A stretch of DNA of 64,000 nt. It comes from Streptomyces sp. ICC1 (lineage in GTDB: Bacteria; Actinomycetota; Actinomycetes; Streptomycetales; Streptomycetaceae). How positions within the stretch are numbered: the first letter of the stretch is position 1; each line of letters begins with the position of its first letter. The translations under genes were made by a program, and so were the position numbers. This document shows, in pieces, positions 52,146 to 61,538 of this stretch. The notes under the pieces were generated by a model. That model worked only from the letters and a program-made list of their open reading frames with translations. It searched no databases and had not been told where the DNA came from. Where the stretch lies: assembly GCF_003287935.1 (NCBI RefSeq), contig NZ_CP030287.1, forward strand, positions 5,039,022 through 5,103,021. The letters are read 5' to 3'.

Positions 52146-53732
52146 CTACTCCCACTCGATGGTGCCCGGGGGTTTGCTCGTGCAGTCCAGGACCACGCGG
52201 TTGACGTCCGGGACCTCGTTGGTGATGCGGGTGGAGATCCGCGCGAGCACCTCGTACGGCATGCGCGTCCAGTCCGCGGTCATCGCGTCCTCGGAGGAGA
52301 CGGGGCGCAGCACGATCGGGTGGCCGTAGGTGCGGCCGTCGCCCTGGACGCCGACGCTGCGGACGTCCGCGAGCAGGACGACCGGGCACTGCCAGATCTC
52401 GCGGTCCAGGCCGGCCGCGGTCAGCTCGTGGCGGGCGATGGCGTCGGCCTCGCGGAGCAGGTCCAGACGCTCCTTGGTGACCTCGCCGACGATGCGGATG
52501 CCGAGGCCGGGGCCCGGGAAGGGCTGGCGCTGGACGATCTCGGCGGGCAGGCCGAGCTCCTGGCCGACCATCCGGACCTCGTCCTTGAACAGCTGGCGCA
52601 GCGGCTCGACGAGCTCGAACTCGATGTCGTCGGGGAGCCCGCCCACGTTGTGGTGGGACTTGATGTTCGCGGTGCCGGTGCCGCCGCCGGACTCGACGAC
52701 GTCCGGGTACAGGGTGCCCTGGACGAGGAAGGCGACCGCCGGGCCGTCCTCCTGGAGGATCTCGAGCTGCGCCTGCTCGAAGACGCGGATGAACTCGCGG
52801 CCGATGATCTTGCGCTTGGTCTCCGGGTCGGAGACGCCGGCCAGCGCGTTCAGGAAGCGCTCCTGCGCGTCGACGACCTTCAGCTGGACGCCGGTGGCCG
52901 CGACGAAGTCCTTCTCGACCTGCTCGGTCTCGCCCTTGCGCATCAGGCCGTGGTCGACGTAGACGCAGGTCAGCTGCGAGCCGATGGCCTTCTGCACGAG
53001 GGCCGCGGCGACCGCCGAGTCCACGCCGCCGGAGAGGCCGCAGATGGCGCGCTTGTCGCCGACCTGCTCGCGGATGGCCGCGATCTGCTCCTCGACGATG
53101 TTGCCGGTGGTCCAGGTGGGGGCGAGGCCCGCGCCGCGGTAGAGGAAGTGCTCCAGGATCTGCTGGCCGTGCGTGGAGTGCATCACCTCGGGGTGGTACT
53201 GCACGCCGTACAGCTTCTTCTCGTCGTTCTCGAAGGCGGCGACCGGGACGACGTCGGTCGACGCGGTGACGGTGAAGCCCTCGGGCGCGGCGGAGCAGGC
53301 GTCTCCGTGGGACATCCACACCGACTGGTTCTCGGGGGTGCCCTCGAAGAGGGTGGAGCCGGCCTTGGAGACGGCCAGCGGGGTGCGGCCGTACTCGCGG
53401 GCGCCGGTGTTGTCGACCGTGCCGCCGAGGGTGACCGCCATCAGCTGGAAGCCGTAGCACATGCCGAAGACGGGAACGCCGGCCTCGAAGATCGCGCCGT
53501 CGAGCTGGGGGGCGCCCTCGTCGTAGACGGAGGACGGGCCGCCGGAGAGGATGATCGCCTTGGGGTTCTTGGCGAGCATCTCCGCCACGGGCATCGAGCT
53601 GGACACGATCTCGGAGTAGACCCGTGCCTCGCGGACGCGGCGGGCGATGAGCTGGGCGTACTGGGCGCCGAAGTCGACGACGAGAACCGTGTCCGGGGCG
53701 CTGTCGTGGGCGGCGGAGGGTGCTTCTGGCAC
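52146..53732 (-). CDS. guaA: GMP synthase (glutamine-hydrolysing)
   Basis: The enzyme converts XMP to GMP with glutamine. The 528 aa product has an N-terminal amidotransferase (Cys in [11 protein letters not shown], His-Pro-Glu in [10 protein letters not shown]), the PP-loop [14 protein letters not shown] (~240), and the C-terminal dimerisation domain ending in [14 protein letters not shown] 53732 follows GGAAGG and is the family N-terminus. The -10 is probably TAGAAT on the minus strand at 53776-53771. Confidence 0.97.
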   Translation of the reverse strand: MPEAPSAAHDSAPDTVLVVDFGAQYAQLIARRVREARVYSEIVSSSMPVAEMLAKNPKAIILSGGPSSVYDEGAPQLDGAIFEAGVPVFGMCYGFQLMAVTLGGTVDNTGAREYGRTPLAVSKAGSTLFEGTPENQSVWMSHGDACSAAPEGFTVTASTDVVPVAAFENDEKKLYGVQYHPEVMHSTHGQQILEHFLYRGAGLAPTWTTGNIVEEQIAAIREQVGDKRAICGLSGGVDSAVAAALVQKAIGSQLTCVYVDHGLMRKGETEQVEKDFVAATGVQLKVVDAQERFLNALAGVSDPETKRKIIGREFIRVFEQAQLEILQEDGPAVAFLVQGTLYPDVVESGGGTGTANIKSHHNVGGLPDDIEFELVEPLRQLFKDEVRMVGQELGLPAEIVQRQPFPGPGLGIRIVGEVTKERLDLLREADAIARHELTAAGLDREIWQCPVVLLADVRSVGVQGDGRTYGHPIVLRPVSSEDAMTADWTRMPYEVLARISTRITNEVPDVNRVVLDCTSKPPGTIEWE

Positions 53733-53819
53733 GGGGCGGCCTTCCGGCGGAAGAGGTGGCTGTTTTGTCGATTCTAACGGGGCACCTACACCCCTCTTCG
53801 TCTCACCATCCGAATGCAG

Positions 53820-53849
53820 TTGGCCCGGAGGGGGACAGAGGGTAATAAT
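53820..53849 (+). promoter_or_regulatory. Promoter of the chorismate mutase leader
   Basis: TTGGCC (53820-53825), a 17-nt spacer and TAATAAT (53843-53849) form the strongest -10 in the window. The leader peptide ATG lies 7 nt downstream, so the leader is leaderless in the translational sense. Confidence 0.75.
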
Positions 53850-53856
53850 CCGTTCC

Positions 53857-53925
53857 ATGCGCAAGCAGCTGAGCTTCCTCTTTACCTATGGCACCGGCCG
53901 GTCCGGTCGCCATGGGTCCTCGTGA
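53857..53925 (+). CDS. Phe/Tyr-containing leader peptide upstream of chorismate mutase
   Basis: The 22-codon frame begins [17 protein letters not shown] and ends at TGA 53923. Codons 7-11 read Phe-Leu-Phe-Thr-Tyr, with two Phe and one Tyr, the end products fed by chorismate mutase. A strong hairpin terminator follows 25 nt after the stop, 46 nt before the chorismate mutase start. This layout is that of amino-acid attenuators such as pheA leaders. Confidence 0.78.
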   Translation: MRKQLSFLFTYGTGRSGRHGSS

Positions 53926-53950
53926 TGCTCGCTTGAGCCGCTGACTTCCC

Positions 53951-53984
53951 AGAGCGCCCCGGTCCGACAGGACCGGGGCGCTCT
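53951..53984 (+). terminator. Attenuator terminator before chorismate mutase
   Basis: A perfect 15-bp stem (53951-53965 with 53970-53984) and 4-nt loop. Alternative pairing with the leader-peptide region (GGCACCGGCCGGTCCGG) could disrupt the stem when ribosomes stall. Confidence 0.78.
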
Positions 53985-54029
53985 GGCGTTCCGCGGACCT
54001 GCCGGGCCACACCCGACAGGAGACCCGCC

Positions 54030-54329
54030 ATGACCGCCATGACCACCGCCGCTGCCACCGCCACTGCCAGCGCCCCCGCCACCGCCCCCGAGCTGCTGAT
54101 CGCCGACTCCCGCGAGCGGATCGACGCCCTCGACGACCGGATCATCGGCCTGATCCAGGAACGGATGGCCGTCTCGGCCGTCATCCAGGAGGCCCGCATC
54201 GGCTCGGGCGGGCGCCGCGTGCACCTGTCCCGGGAGATGGAGGTCCTGGGTCACTGGAGCGACGCCCTCGGCAAGCCCGGCACCTCGCTCGCCATGACCC
54301 TGCTGGAGCTGTGCCGGGGCCGGGTGTGA
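54030..54329 (+). CDS. Chorismate mutase (AroQ type)
   Basis: The 99 aa AroQ-type enzyme converts chorismate to prephenate for Phe and Tyr synthesis. The helical core is ADSRERIDALDDRIIGLIQERMAVSAVIQEAR with catalytic Arg in SRERID and QERM, then SREMEVLGHW (Arg, Glu). The N-terminal ~20 residues are Ala/Thr-rich and probably disordered. It appears monocistronic and controlled by the upstream leader. Confidence 0.9.
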   Translation: MTAMTTAAATATASAPATAPELLIADSRERIDALDDRIIGLIQERMAVSAVIQEARIGSGGRRVHLSREMEVLGHWSDALGKPGTSLAMTLLELCRGRV

Positions 54330-54713
54330 GGCCGTGACGCGTGTTCGTCACCCGTCCGGGCCGTGACCGCCCCCGGGACCCTTCGTTGATGCGGATGTCC
54401 GTGCCAGCCAGGCGCGGGACCGCGACACCACGCGTGGCTCCGCCGGAGCGATGAGGTGTGCGCCCCGTGGAGCGCACGCCGTGGGACCTCGCTCCTTCGC
54501 GTGACCGGACGGCAGGGGACAGCAGCCCGGTCACCCAATAAAGACGGCCGGCCCAGGGGACGCCCCGGGCCGGCCGTTCTTGTGTCCGCGCCGCCTCGCC
54601 CCGGCGCCCCCTCGGTTCCGGTCCCGCGCGCTTCGGCACGTGACGGATGCCACAGACCGGCGGATCGGATTCCGGTACAACCTTCAGGGCCGAACACCTG
54701 TCACTTAGGTACC
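54330..54713 (+). ncRNA. Candidate structured RNA downstream of chorismate mutase
   Basis: The ~380-nt non-coding stretch holds a series of hairpins: GTGACG-N6-CGTCAC right after the stop, CCACGCGTGG, GCTCC-GCC-GGAGC and GTGCGC-N8-GCGCAC. It closes with an 11-bp stem at 54544-54577 followed by T-rich TTCTTGTGT. No open frame is supported. It may be an extended 3' UTR or an independent small RNA. Confidence 0.3.
54544..54577 (+). terminator. Terminator hairpin in the non-coding stretch
   Basis: ACGGCCGGCCC (54544-54554) pairs with GGGCCGGCCGT (54567-54577), followed by TCTTGTGT. It is the likely end of the transcript crossing this region. Confidence 0.7.
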
Positions 54714-54756
54714 GCGGCGGGTTCGGCGCTCGGAGGGGGAGCGCCGAACCCGCCGC
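54714..54756. terminator. Terminator of the GMC oxidoreductase gene
   Basis: A perfect 17-bp stem (54714-54730 with 54740-54756) and 9-nt loop ends 3 nt from the GMC stop codon. It may also stop + strand transcription. Confidence 0.85.
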
Positions 54757-54758
54757 GC

Positions 54759-56552
54759 TCATTCGGCGGACTGCGCCGCGCGCGGCGGAATCTCCGGTAC
54801 CGCGAGGAACGGCAGCCGCAGCGCCCCGAAGGCCTCCTTGGGGACGGCCGGCCGGGCCGGCTCCACCGCGGCCAGGCGGGTGTAGGCCTCTCCCTGCTCC
54901 GGGCGCGGGTCGCTCTCGCCGTTGTTCGGCCAGTACGACATCGCCCGCTCGGCCTGCGCCGTGATCGTCAGCGACGGGTTGACCCCGAGGTTCGCGGAGA
55001 CGGCCGAGCCGTCCACCACCGAGATGCCCGGGTGCCCGTAGAGCCGGTGGTACGGGTCGACCACGCCCTCCTCGGGGGAGGCCCCGATCGGGCAGCCGCC
55101 GAGGAAGTGGGCCGTCAGCGGGGTCCCCATCAGCTCGCCGATGTTGCTGCCCGGGAAGCCGTTGATCTCCTCCGCCAGCAGGGTCGCCGCCCGCGTGGCC
55201 TCGGCGATCTGCACCGGGTTGGGCGCGCCGTGGCCCTGGCGGGCCGTGAGCAGGCCCTTCCCCACCCCGCCCGGCTTGCGGTAGGTGGTCAGGGAGTTGT
55301 CGAGGGACTGCATGACCAGGCCGATGATGGTGCGCTCCGACCAGCGGTGGTTGGACAGCGAGCGCAGCAGCTGCACCGGGTGCCGGGCGGTCCGCCCGAA
55401 CCAGGCCCGGACCCGGTGCTTCGCGTACGGCACCTGGAGGATCGTCATGAACCCCATCGCGTTCGACCCCTTGCCGTAGCGCACCGGCTCGATGTGCGTG
55501 TCGGCGTCGGGGTGCACGGAGGAGGTGATGGCCACGCCCCGGGTGAAGTCGGCCCGCCGGTCGCTTCCGTGCCGCTTGCGGTAGCGGCGGTCATCGGTCT
55601 GAGCGCCTACGAGGCCTTCGGAGTTGGTCCGGGTCAGATCGCCGAGCCGGTCCGACAGGCGGGGCAGCTCGCCGAGGTCCTTCATCGTGTGCAGCAGGGT
55701 CTGGGTGCCGTACGTGCCGGCCGCGACGACCACGTGGCGGGCGCGCAGCACCTTGGCCTTGCCGCGGCGGCGGCCGTCGGTGGGGACCGTGCGGACGCGG
55801 TGGCCGCCCTCGGGGTGCTCGGAGAGGCCGGTGACCGTGGTCATGGGGTGGATGACGGCGCCGGCCCGCTCGGCGAGGTGCAGGTAGTTCTCGTTCAGGG
55901 TGTTCTTCGCGCCGTGCCGGCAGCCGGTCATGCACTCCCCGCACTCGGTGCAGGCCTTGCGGGCGGGGCCGGCGCCGCCGAAGTACGGGTCGGCGACCTC
56001 GTCCCCGGGCCGGACCTTCGGCTGGCCCTCGGCGTCGTCGCCGTCGCCGAAGAAGACCCCGACCGGGGCCATGTGGAAGGAGTCCTCGACGCCCATCCGC
56101 GCGGCGGCGGCCTTCAGGTGGACGTCGGAGGGGGTCATCGTCGGGTTCAGGCGCACCCCCAGCATCCGCTTGGCCTGGTCGTAGTACGGGGCGAGCTCGT
56201 CCCGCCAGTCCGTGATGGAGGCCCACTGCCGGTCCTCGAAGAAGGCGGCGGGCGGCACGTAGAGGGTGTTGGCGTAGTTGAGCGAGCCGCCGCCCACCCC
56301 CGCGCCGGCGAGGACCATCACATTGCCGAGCAGGTGGATGCGCTGGATCCCGTACAGCCCGACGGCCGGGGCCCACAGGTAGTTGCGCAGGTCCCAGCTG
56401 TTCTTCGGCAGGGCCTCGCGGGTGAACCGGCGCCCCGCCTCCAGGACGCCGACCCGGTACCCCTTCTCGGTGAGCCGCAGCGCCGAGACCGACCCCCCGA
56501 AGCCCGATCCGATGACGATGACGTCGTAGTCGTATGCGTGGTCGTACGACAC
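54759..56552 (-). CDS. GMC oxidoreductase with ferredoxin-like Cys cluster (cholesterol oxidase-like)
   Basis: The 597 aa flavoprotein has an N-terminal FAD motif (VIVIGSGFGGSVSALRL), GAGVGGGSLNYANTLY, and the C-terminal GMC signature region HFLGGCPIGASPEEGVVDPYHRLYGHPGISVVDGSAVSANLGVNPSLTITA. A CxxCxxCxxxC block (CTECGECMTGC, ~200) suggests an iron-sulfur or metal site, found in a subgroup of actinobacterial GMC/cholesterol oxidase-like enzymes. No signal peptide, so cytoplasmic. GTG 56552 follows GGGAGG. It follows the succinate-semialdehyde dehydrogenase on the same strand (65 nt). Confidence 0.9.
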   Translation of the reverse strand: MSYDHAYDYDVIVIGSGFGGSVSALRLTEKGYRVGVLEAGRRFTREALPKNSWDLRNYLWAPAVGLYGIQRIHLLGNVMVLAGAGVGGGSLNYANTLYVPPAAFFEDRQWASITDWRDELAPYYDQAKRMLGVRLNPTMTPSDVHLKAAAARMGVEDSFHMAPVGVFFGDGDDAEGQPKVRPGDEVADPYFGGAGPARKACTECGECMTGCRHGAKNTLNENYLHLAERAGAVIHPMTTVTGLSEHPEGGHRVRTVPTDGRRRGKAKVLRARHVVVAAGTYGTQTLLHTMKDLGELPRLSDRLGDLTRTNSEGLVGAQTDDRRYRKRHGSDRRADFTRGVAITSSVHPDADTHIEPVRYGKGSNAMGFMTILQVPYAKHRVRAWFGRTARHPVQLLRSLSNHRWSERTIIGLVMQSLDNSLTTYRKPGGVGKGLLTARQGHGAPNPVQIAEATRAATLLAEEINGFPGSNIGELMGTPLTAHFLGGCPIGASPEEGVVDPYHRLYGHPGISVVDGSAVSANLGVNPSLTITAQAERAMSYWPNNGESDPRPEQGEAYTRLAAVEPARPAVPKEAFGALRLPFLAVPEIPPRAAQSAE

Positions 56553-56617
56553 TGCGGTGCCTCCCAGACGGAACGAGCCGGCGGACCGACGAACCAGCGG
56601 ACTGGCGGATTAGCGGA

Positions 56618-58246
56618 TTAGCGGAGTCGGAAGGCCTTCATGACCTTGAGGCTGCGGGTCATGAACGCCGCGTACTTCTCGTCGTCCATGCCGAGCGACG
56701 GCGCCATCGGCAGCAGCCGCTGCTGGGCGACGGTCTGGGCCTCGGTGTACTTGAGGATGCCCTCGGACCCGTGCCGGCGGCCCAGCCCGGACTCCTTCAT
56801 GCCGCCCATGGGCGCCTGGGCGCTGCCGTAGGCGGGCGCGTAGCCCTCGTTGATGTTGACGGTGCCGGTGCGCAGGCGGGCCGAGACGGCGTGGCCGCGG
56901 CGGGCGTCCTTGGTCCACACGCTGGAGTTCAGGCCGTAGGAGGTCCCGTTGGCCTCCTCGATGACCTCGTCCTCGTCGGTGAAGCGGTAGATGGAGACGA
57001 CCGGTCCGAAGGTCTCCTCCCCGCACACCGCCATCGCGGCCTCGACCCCGTCGAGGATGGTCGGCTCGTAGAAGAGCGGGCCGATGTCGGGGCGGGTCAC
57101 GCCGCCGGTGACGAGGGTGGCGCCCTTGGCGACGGCGTCGTCGACGTGCCGCTGCACGGCCTCCAGCTGGCGCTCGCCGGCCAGGGAGCCCATGTCGGCG
57201 CCGTAGGCGAGGGAGGAGCCCAGGCGCATGGCCTTGGTGCGGGCGACGAACCGGGAGACGAACTCGTCCGCGATCGAGGCGTGCACGTACAGCCGCTCTA
57301 TGGAGATGCACAGCTGGCCCGCGGAGGAGAAGCAGGCGCGGACGGCGCCGGCGGCGGCCTTCTCCACGTCGGCGTCGCGCAGCACGAGCATGGCGTTCTT
57401 GCCGCCGAGTTCGAGGGAGGCCCCGATCAGGCGGGCGGCCGCGCCCTGGGCGACCTCGCGGCCGGTGCGGGTGGAGCCGGTGAAGGAGACGTAGTCGGCG
57501 TGCCGGACCACCTCGGGGCCGACGACCGGGCCCTCGCCGAGGACGATCTGGAAGACCTCGGCCGGCAGACCCGCCTCGATCATCAGGTCGCGGGCCCACA
57601 GGGCGGTGAGCGCGGTCTCGGTGTCGGGCTTCATCACGACGGCGTTGCCGGCGACGAAGGCGGGCAGGGCGTCGCCGATGGACAGTTCGAGGGGGTAGTT
57701 CCAGGGGGCGATCTGGCCGACGACCCCGCGCGGCTGGCGCAGCTCGGTGACCTTGGTGAGCGTGGGCATGGCGCCCGTGTGCCCCTTGGCCCGCAGGTAC
57801 GAGGGCGCCTTGCGGCCGTAGTGGCGGGCGGCGATCGAGACGGCCTGGACCTCTTCGTGGGCGTGCAGGCGGGCCTTGCCGGTCTCCAGCTGGATCAGGT
57901 CGAGCACCTCGGCCTGCCGGGAGAGGACCAGGTCGTGGAAGCGCAGCAGTACGGCCGCCCGCGCGCGGACGGGCACGGCGGCCCAGGCGGGCTGCGCGGC
58001 GCGGGCCGCGGCGAAGGCCTCGGCCACGTCCTGCGGGGTGGCCTCGGGGAGGTCCGCGAGCTTGTCCCCGGTGAAGGGGCTGTGGTTGGCGGTGCGGCCG
58101 GAGCCGGACACGCCGCGGGTCAGCCGGGCGACCAGTTCGGGGGTCACCACGTCGGCGCCGCTCCGGGCGCCTGCCGGGGCCGGGGCGACCGGGTTGGTGG
58201 GCTGCGGGGCGCTGCGGAGGGGGGCCGGGGCCTGCGTGTCCGTCAT
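56618..58246 (-). CDS. Succinate-semialdehyde dehydrogenase (NAD(P)+)
   Basis: This 542 aa aldehyde dehydrogenase has Glu in SLELGGKNAML (~270) and catalytic Cys in SSAGQLCISIERLY (~304), the NAD-binding FTGSTRTGREVAQ, and the end motif QAPMGGMKESGLGRRHG. It resembles GabD2-type succinic semialdehyde dehydrogenases, which oxidise succinate semialdehyde to succinate. The ~50-residue N-terminal extension is Ala/Pro-rich. Confidence 0.88.
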   Translation of the reverse strand: MTDTQAPAPLRSAPQPTNPVAPAPAGARSGADVVTPELVARLTRGVSGSGRTANHSPFTGDKLADLPEATPQDVAEAFAAARAAQPAWAAVPVRARAAVLLRFHDLVLSRQAEVLDLIQLETGKARLHAHEEVQAVSIAARHYGRKAPSYLRAKGHTGAMPTLTKVTELRQPRGVVGQIAPWNYPLELSIGDALPAFVAGNAVVMKPDTETALTALWARDLMIEAGLPAEVFQIVLGEGPVVGPEVVRHADYVSFTGSTRTGREVAQGAAARLIGASLELGGKNAMLVLRDADVEKAAAGAVRACFSSAGQLCISIERLYVHASIADEFVSRFVARTKAMRLGSSLAYGADMGSLAGERQLEAVQRHVDDAVAKGATLVTGGVTRPDIGPLFYEPTILDGVEAAMAVCGEETFGPVVSIYRFTDEDEVIEEANGTSYGLNSSVWTKDARRGHAVSARLRTGTVNINEGYAPAYGSAQAPMGGMKESGLGRRHGSEGILKYTEAQTVAQQRLLPMAPSLGMDDEKYAAFMTRSLKVMKAFRLR

Positions 58247-58345
58247 GGCCGTGAGCGTATTCCGCCCGGAGAGCTTTGGGTACCCGCCGGTAACCGGATT
58301 TTGCCATTTCCGCCAGTGATCGCTGGCAGGATGGCGGGATACGGC

Positions 58346-60079
58346 TCAGCCGGCCGCCGGCTGCCAGCCGCTGAGCACGGTGTCGAACTGCGACCGGGTC
58401 GTCTCCCAATCCGCCGCCGGACCCGACATGTACACCGCGTACTCGGTGCCGTCCCGCTCGTAGTACATCTGCTCGACGGCCCGCCGGGGCCCGGCGATCA
58501 CCCCCGCCTTCTCCGTCAGGCTGAACTCCCACAGGGCGGCCTTGACCTGCCCCCGGAAGGTGTTCGGCTGCAGCGTCAGGCGCACGTAGTCGGAGCGCTT
58601 GGCCACCTGCTTCTCCAGGTCCAGCATGTGCGCGTACGGGTTCTCGAACTCCGGCTTCTTGTTCACCGCGAGCCGCAGGAAGTGCCTGCCGTCGTCCGGC
58701 GTGTAGTCGATCTGCGTCCCGTTCACCCGGCGCGTCCAGCCGTTCGGCACGAAGAGGGTGAAGCCCTCCGGATCGACGACCTTGCGCCAGCCGGCCGGCG
58801 CGACCGCTTCCTTCTGCCCCTTGGCGTCCCCGGTCCCGGCCGAGGCGTCGGGCGCACCGGTCGTCTTGTCCGAGCCCTTCGCGCCCTCGGCGCTCGCGTC
58901 ATCGGTGTACTTCAGGACCCCGAACACCCCGCCGCCGCCGATCAGCGCCGCCACCAGGGCGACGACCGCCGCGCGCCTGACGCGGCCGCGGGCGGGATCG
59001 GCGGAGGCCGCCGGCCCGGCCGCCAGGGTCCGGCCCGCGTCCGGCCCGCCGGCCGTGCCGTTCCCCTGCCCGTGTCCCGGCCCGTGCCCGTGTCCCGGCC
59101 CGTGCCCGTGTCCCGGCCCGTGCCCGTGTCCCGGCTCCGGCTCCGGCTCCGAGGGCAGCGCGGCCGTGTCCGACGGCTCGTTGCGGGCGGAGGACAGATC
59201 ACCGAAGCCCAGCGCGCGCGTCGGTACGTACGCGTGCGCCGCCTTCGGCTCCCGGCCCTCCATCGCCTCCAGCAGCATCTGCTCGGCCTCGACGGCCGAC
59301 GGCCGCTGCGCCGGGTCCTTGCGCAGCAGCGCCGTGATCACCGGGGCCAGCGCGCCCGCGTGGGTCGGCGGGGGCGGCTCGTCGTTCACCACGGCCTGGA
59401 GGCTGGAGATGGGCGACGTGCGGCGGAACGGCGAACGGGCCTCGACCGCCGTGTAGAGCGTCGCGCCGAGCGACCACAGGTCGGAGGACGGGTCGGGGGG
59501 ACCGCCCGTGACCCGCTCGGGGGCGAGATAGTCGATGGAGCCCACGAGTTCGCCCGTGCGCGTGATGGAGGAGTCGCCCTCGATCGCGGCGATGCCGAAG
59601 TCCGCGAGCATCACGCGCCCGTCCTTGGCGAGCATCACGTTGCCCGGCTTCACGTCCCGGTGCAGTACGCCGACCGCGTGCGCGGCGCGCAGCGCGCCGA
59701 GCACGTGCAGCCCGATCCGGGCCGCCTCGCGGGGCTCGATCCGGCCGGCCGTCTTCGCCGCGTCCGCGAGGGAGGGGCCGTCGATGTACTCCATGACGAT
59801 CCACGGCCGGTCGTCGTGCTCCAGGACGTCGTGGACGGTGACGACCGCCGGATGCTGGATCCGGGCCGCAGCCCGGGCTTCCTTCTGCGTCCGCGCGTGC
59901 ATGACGTCGCGGTCGGCCTGGGCGACGTACAGGCCGGCCGTCAGCTCCTTGACGGCGACGGTCCTGTGCAGCAGCTCGTCGTGCGCGCGCCACACCTTGC
60001 CCATGCCGCCTCTGCCGATGGACTCCACCAGCCGGTACCGGCCCGCGAGCACCGCACCCGCGCCTGTCTGCTGTTCCAC
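58346..60079 (-). CDS. Membrane Ser/Thr protein kinase with PASTA-less extracellular domain
   Basis: The 577 aa product has an N-terminal Hanks kinase (IGRGGMGKVWRAHD, Lys in VAVKEL, HRDVKPGNVML, DFGIAAIEGD, GSIDYLAPERVTGG), a linker with four PGHGHG repeats, one TM helix (AAVVALVALIGGGGVFGVL-like, ~380-400) and an extracellular domain (GWRKVVDPEGFTLFVPNGWTRR and following). The extracellular part is related to the fragment at 60197-60715. Ligand unknown. It follows no obvious operon partner. Confidence 0.93.
   Translation of the reverse strand: MEQQTGAGAVLAGRYRLVESIGRGGMGKVWRAHDELLHRTVAVKELTAGLYVAQADRDVMHARTQKEARAAARIQHPAVVTVHDVLEHDDRPWIVMEYIDGPSLADAAKTAGRIEPREAARIGLHVLGALRAAHAVGVLHRDVKPGNVMLAKDGRVMLADFGIAAIEGDSSITRTGELVGSIDYLAPERVTGGPPDPSSDLWSLGATLYTAVEARSPFRRTSPISSLQAVVNDEPPPPTHAGALAPVITALLRKDPAQRPSAVEAEQMLLEAMEGREPKAAHAYVPTRALGFGDLSSARNEPSDTAALPSEPEPEPGHGHGPGHGHGPGHGHGPGHGQGNGTAGGPDAGRTLAAGPAASADPARGRVRRAAVVALVAALIGGGGVFGVLKYTDDASAEGAKGSDKTTGAPDASAGTGDAKGQKEAVAPAGWRKVVDPEGFTLFVPNGWTRRVNGTQIDYTPDDGRHFLRLAVNKKPEFENPYAHMLDLEKQVAKRSDYVRLTLQPNTFRGQVKAALWEFSLTEKAGVIAGPRRAVEQMYYERDGTEYAVYMSGPAADWETTRSQFDTVLSGWQPAAG
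59068..59132. repeat. 18-bp repeats in the kinase linker
   Basis: About three and a half units of CCGTGTCCCGGCCCGTGC (+ strand) encode the repeated Pro-Gly-His-Gly-His-Gly linker between kinase and membrane helix. Confidence 0.85.
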
Positions 60080-60196
60080 GAATCCCCGCCGCCGCTCTGT
60101 GCACTTCCGGCCAGACTACGGATTCCGCGGGCACTGCCGGAACCTCCCGGAGGCCGTTGGGCAGCACTGTGACGCAATTGCCGTACTAAGGGTCCG

Positions 60197-60715
60197 TCAG
60201 CCGCCCGTCTTGTAACTGGCCGTTGCCTGCTCGAAAGCCTCGGTGACCTTGCTTTCCTGGTCGAGCGGGCCGGTGACCAGGACGACGTGGTACGAGCCGC
60301 CCAGCGCGACCACGAAGTTGCGCGCCACGACCGAGCGCCCGTTGCCGTCGATCCACGTGTACCGGCCGGTGACGCGGAGCTGGTTGCCGACCTTGGTGGA
60401 CTTGATGTCGCCGACGCTGGACCAGGTGGAGGACCGGTACGGAGCCAGCTCGGGCTCCTTGTCCTTCTGGTAGGTGGCCGGGTCGGGGTTGCCCTCGACC
60501 TTGTCCCGGCCGGGCACGACGGTCAGGGCGAACTCCCCCTCCGTGTAGCGCACCTGGCCGGACTCGTTGATCCCGCGCCGGTTCCAGCCGTTCGGGACGT
60601 TGATCTCGAAGTGCTCGGCGTCCTGCTGGGTGGTGTACCCGGCCGGGGCGGGGGCCTTGGTCTGGGCGGCGGCTGTTGCTGATATCCATCTGACGCGGAC
60701 GAGGAGCCGCCTTGT
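60197..60715 (-). pseudogene. 3' fragment of a Ser/Thr kinase-like gene
   Basis: The frame encodes KAPAPAGYTTQQDAEHFE, then INVPNGWNRRGINESGQVRY and the rest to ATASYKTGG-stop. It is a clear homologue of the extracellular C-terminal domain of the adjacent kinase. The kinase domain, TM helix and start are missing. Upstream codons pass into low-complexity sequence in a different frame (GSSSASDGYQQQPPP), so the gene is 5'-truncated and shifted, and abuts the truncated pyrF-like gene. Confidence 0.75.
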
Positions 60716-61361
60716 GTCGCGCAGCCTCCCCGCCCGCGAGCCCACCGCCGGGCGGCCCACCGCCCGCCGGCACACCATCCGGCGGGGTCCCACCCGGCAG
60801 CGTCACATCCGGCAGCGTCACACCCGGCGTGACGATCAGCGGACCGTGCCCCAACAGGGCCCGCAGCGGCCCTGCTTCCCGGGGTGACGCGATCACCCCG
60901 TCGCACCCGGCCTCCGCCGCCAGCCGGGCCAGCCGCAGCACCTGCTCGTCGGGGTCCGCGCCGATGCCGATGTCGGCGAGGTCGCTCCCGGTCATGCTCG
61001 TGACCACCGTCAGCGCGAGCACCCGCAGCCCCGGGAAGTCCCGCGCCGCCTCCACCGCCGCCGCCATGATCCCCGTACCGCCCATGGAGTGCACGGTCAC
61101 CATGGAGGCGCCCAGCGCTCCGGCGGCGCGGACGGCGCCCGCGACGGAGTTCGGGATCTCGAAGAGCTTCAGGTCGAGGAACACCTCGTGACCCCGCCCG
61201 ACCAGCTCGCGCACGAGCTCCGGTCCGGCGGCGGTCAGGAGCTCCAGGCCGACCTTGTAGGAGCCGCAGGCGTCCCCGAGGCGTCCCACGAGGGCCTCGG
61301 CGCCGGCGCGGCCGTCGAAGTCGAGGGCGACGATGATCCGGTGGTCCGCGGTGGTGTCCAT
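60716..61361 (-). pseudogene. 3'-truncated orotidine 5'-phosphate decarboxylase-like gene
   Basis: The N-terminal ~185 residues are a good OMP decarboxylase: RIIVALDFDGRAGAEALV, YKVGLELL (catalytic Lys), FLDLKLFEIPNSVAGAV, MVTVHSMGG and LIVTPGVTLPD. The final beta strands that bind phosphate (usually ...GADYIVVGRPI) are missing; instead a low-complexity run (TLPGGTPPDGVPAGGG) leads into kinase-fragment sequence out of frame, to a stop at 60186. Where pyrF enzymes usually have a second catalytic Asp (DxKxxD), this gene has Glu. Probably non-functional; another pyrF would be needed. Confidence 0.7.
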
Positions 61362-61538
61362 CCCGCCAGTTTCCGGGGCGGTGCGGTCCCGGGATCCCAC
61401 CGGGGTCCGCGGCCGGCGCGCGTCAGTCCACCAGACACCCCCTAAGCCCCGGAAGACGCCCTGCGGATCGGCCCCGGCCGCGTCCGCGAGATCGCCGAAG
61501 TCCAGGTGGGCGATCATCGGGTCAGCCGGGCCCCGCAC

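Noticed and set aside
56534..60172. A 1212-codon open frame on the + strand
   Set aside because: It runs antisense to the aldehyde dehydrogenase and kinase, is dominated by Gly/Val/Arg/Ala codon-bias artefact, and has no domains.
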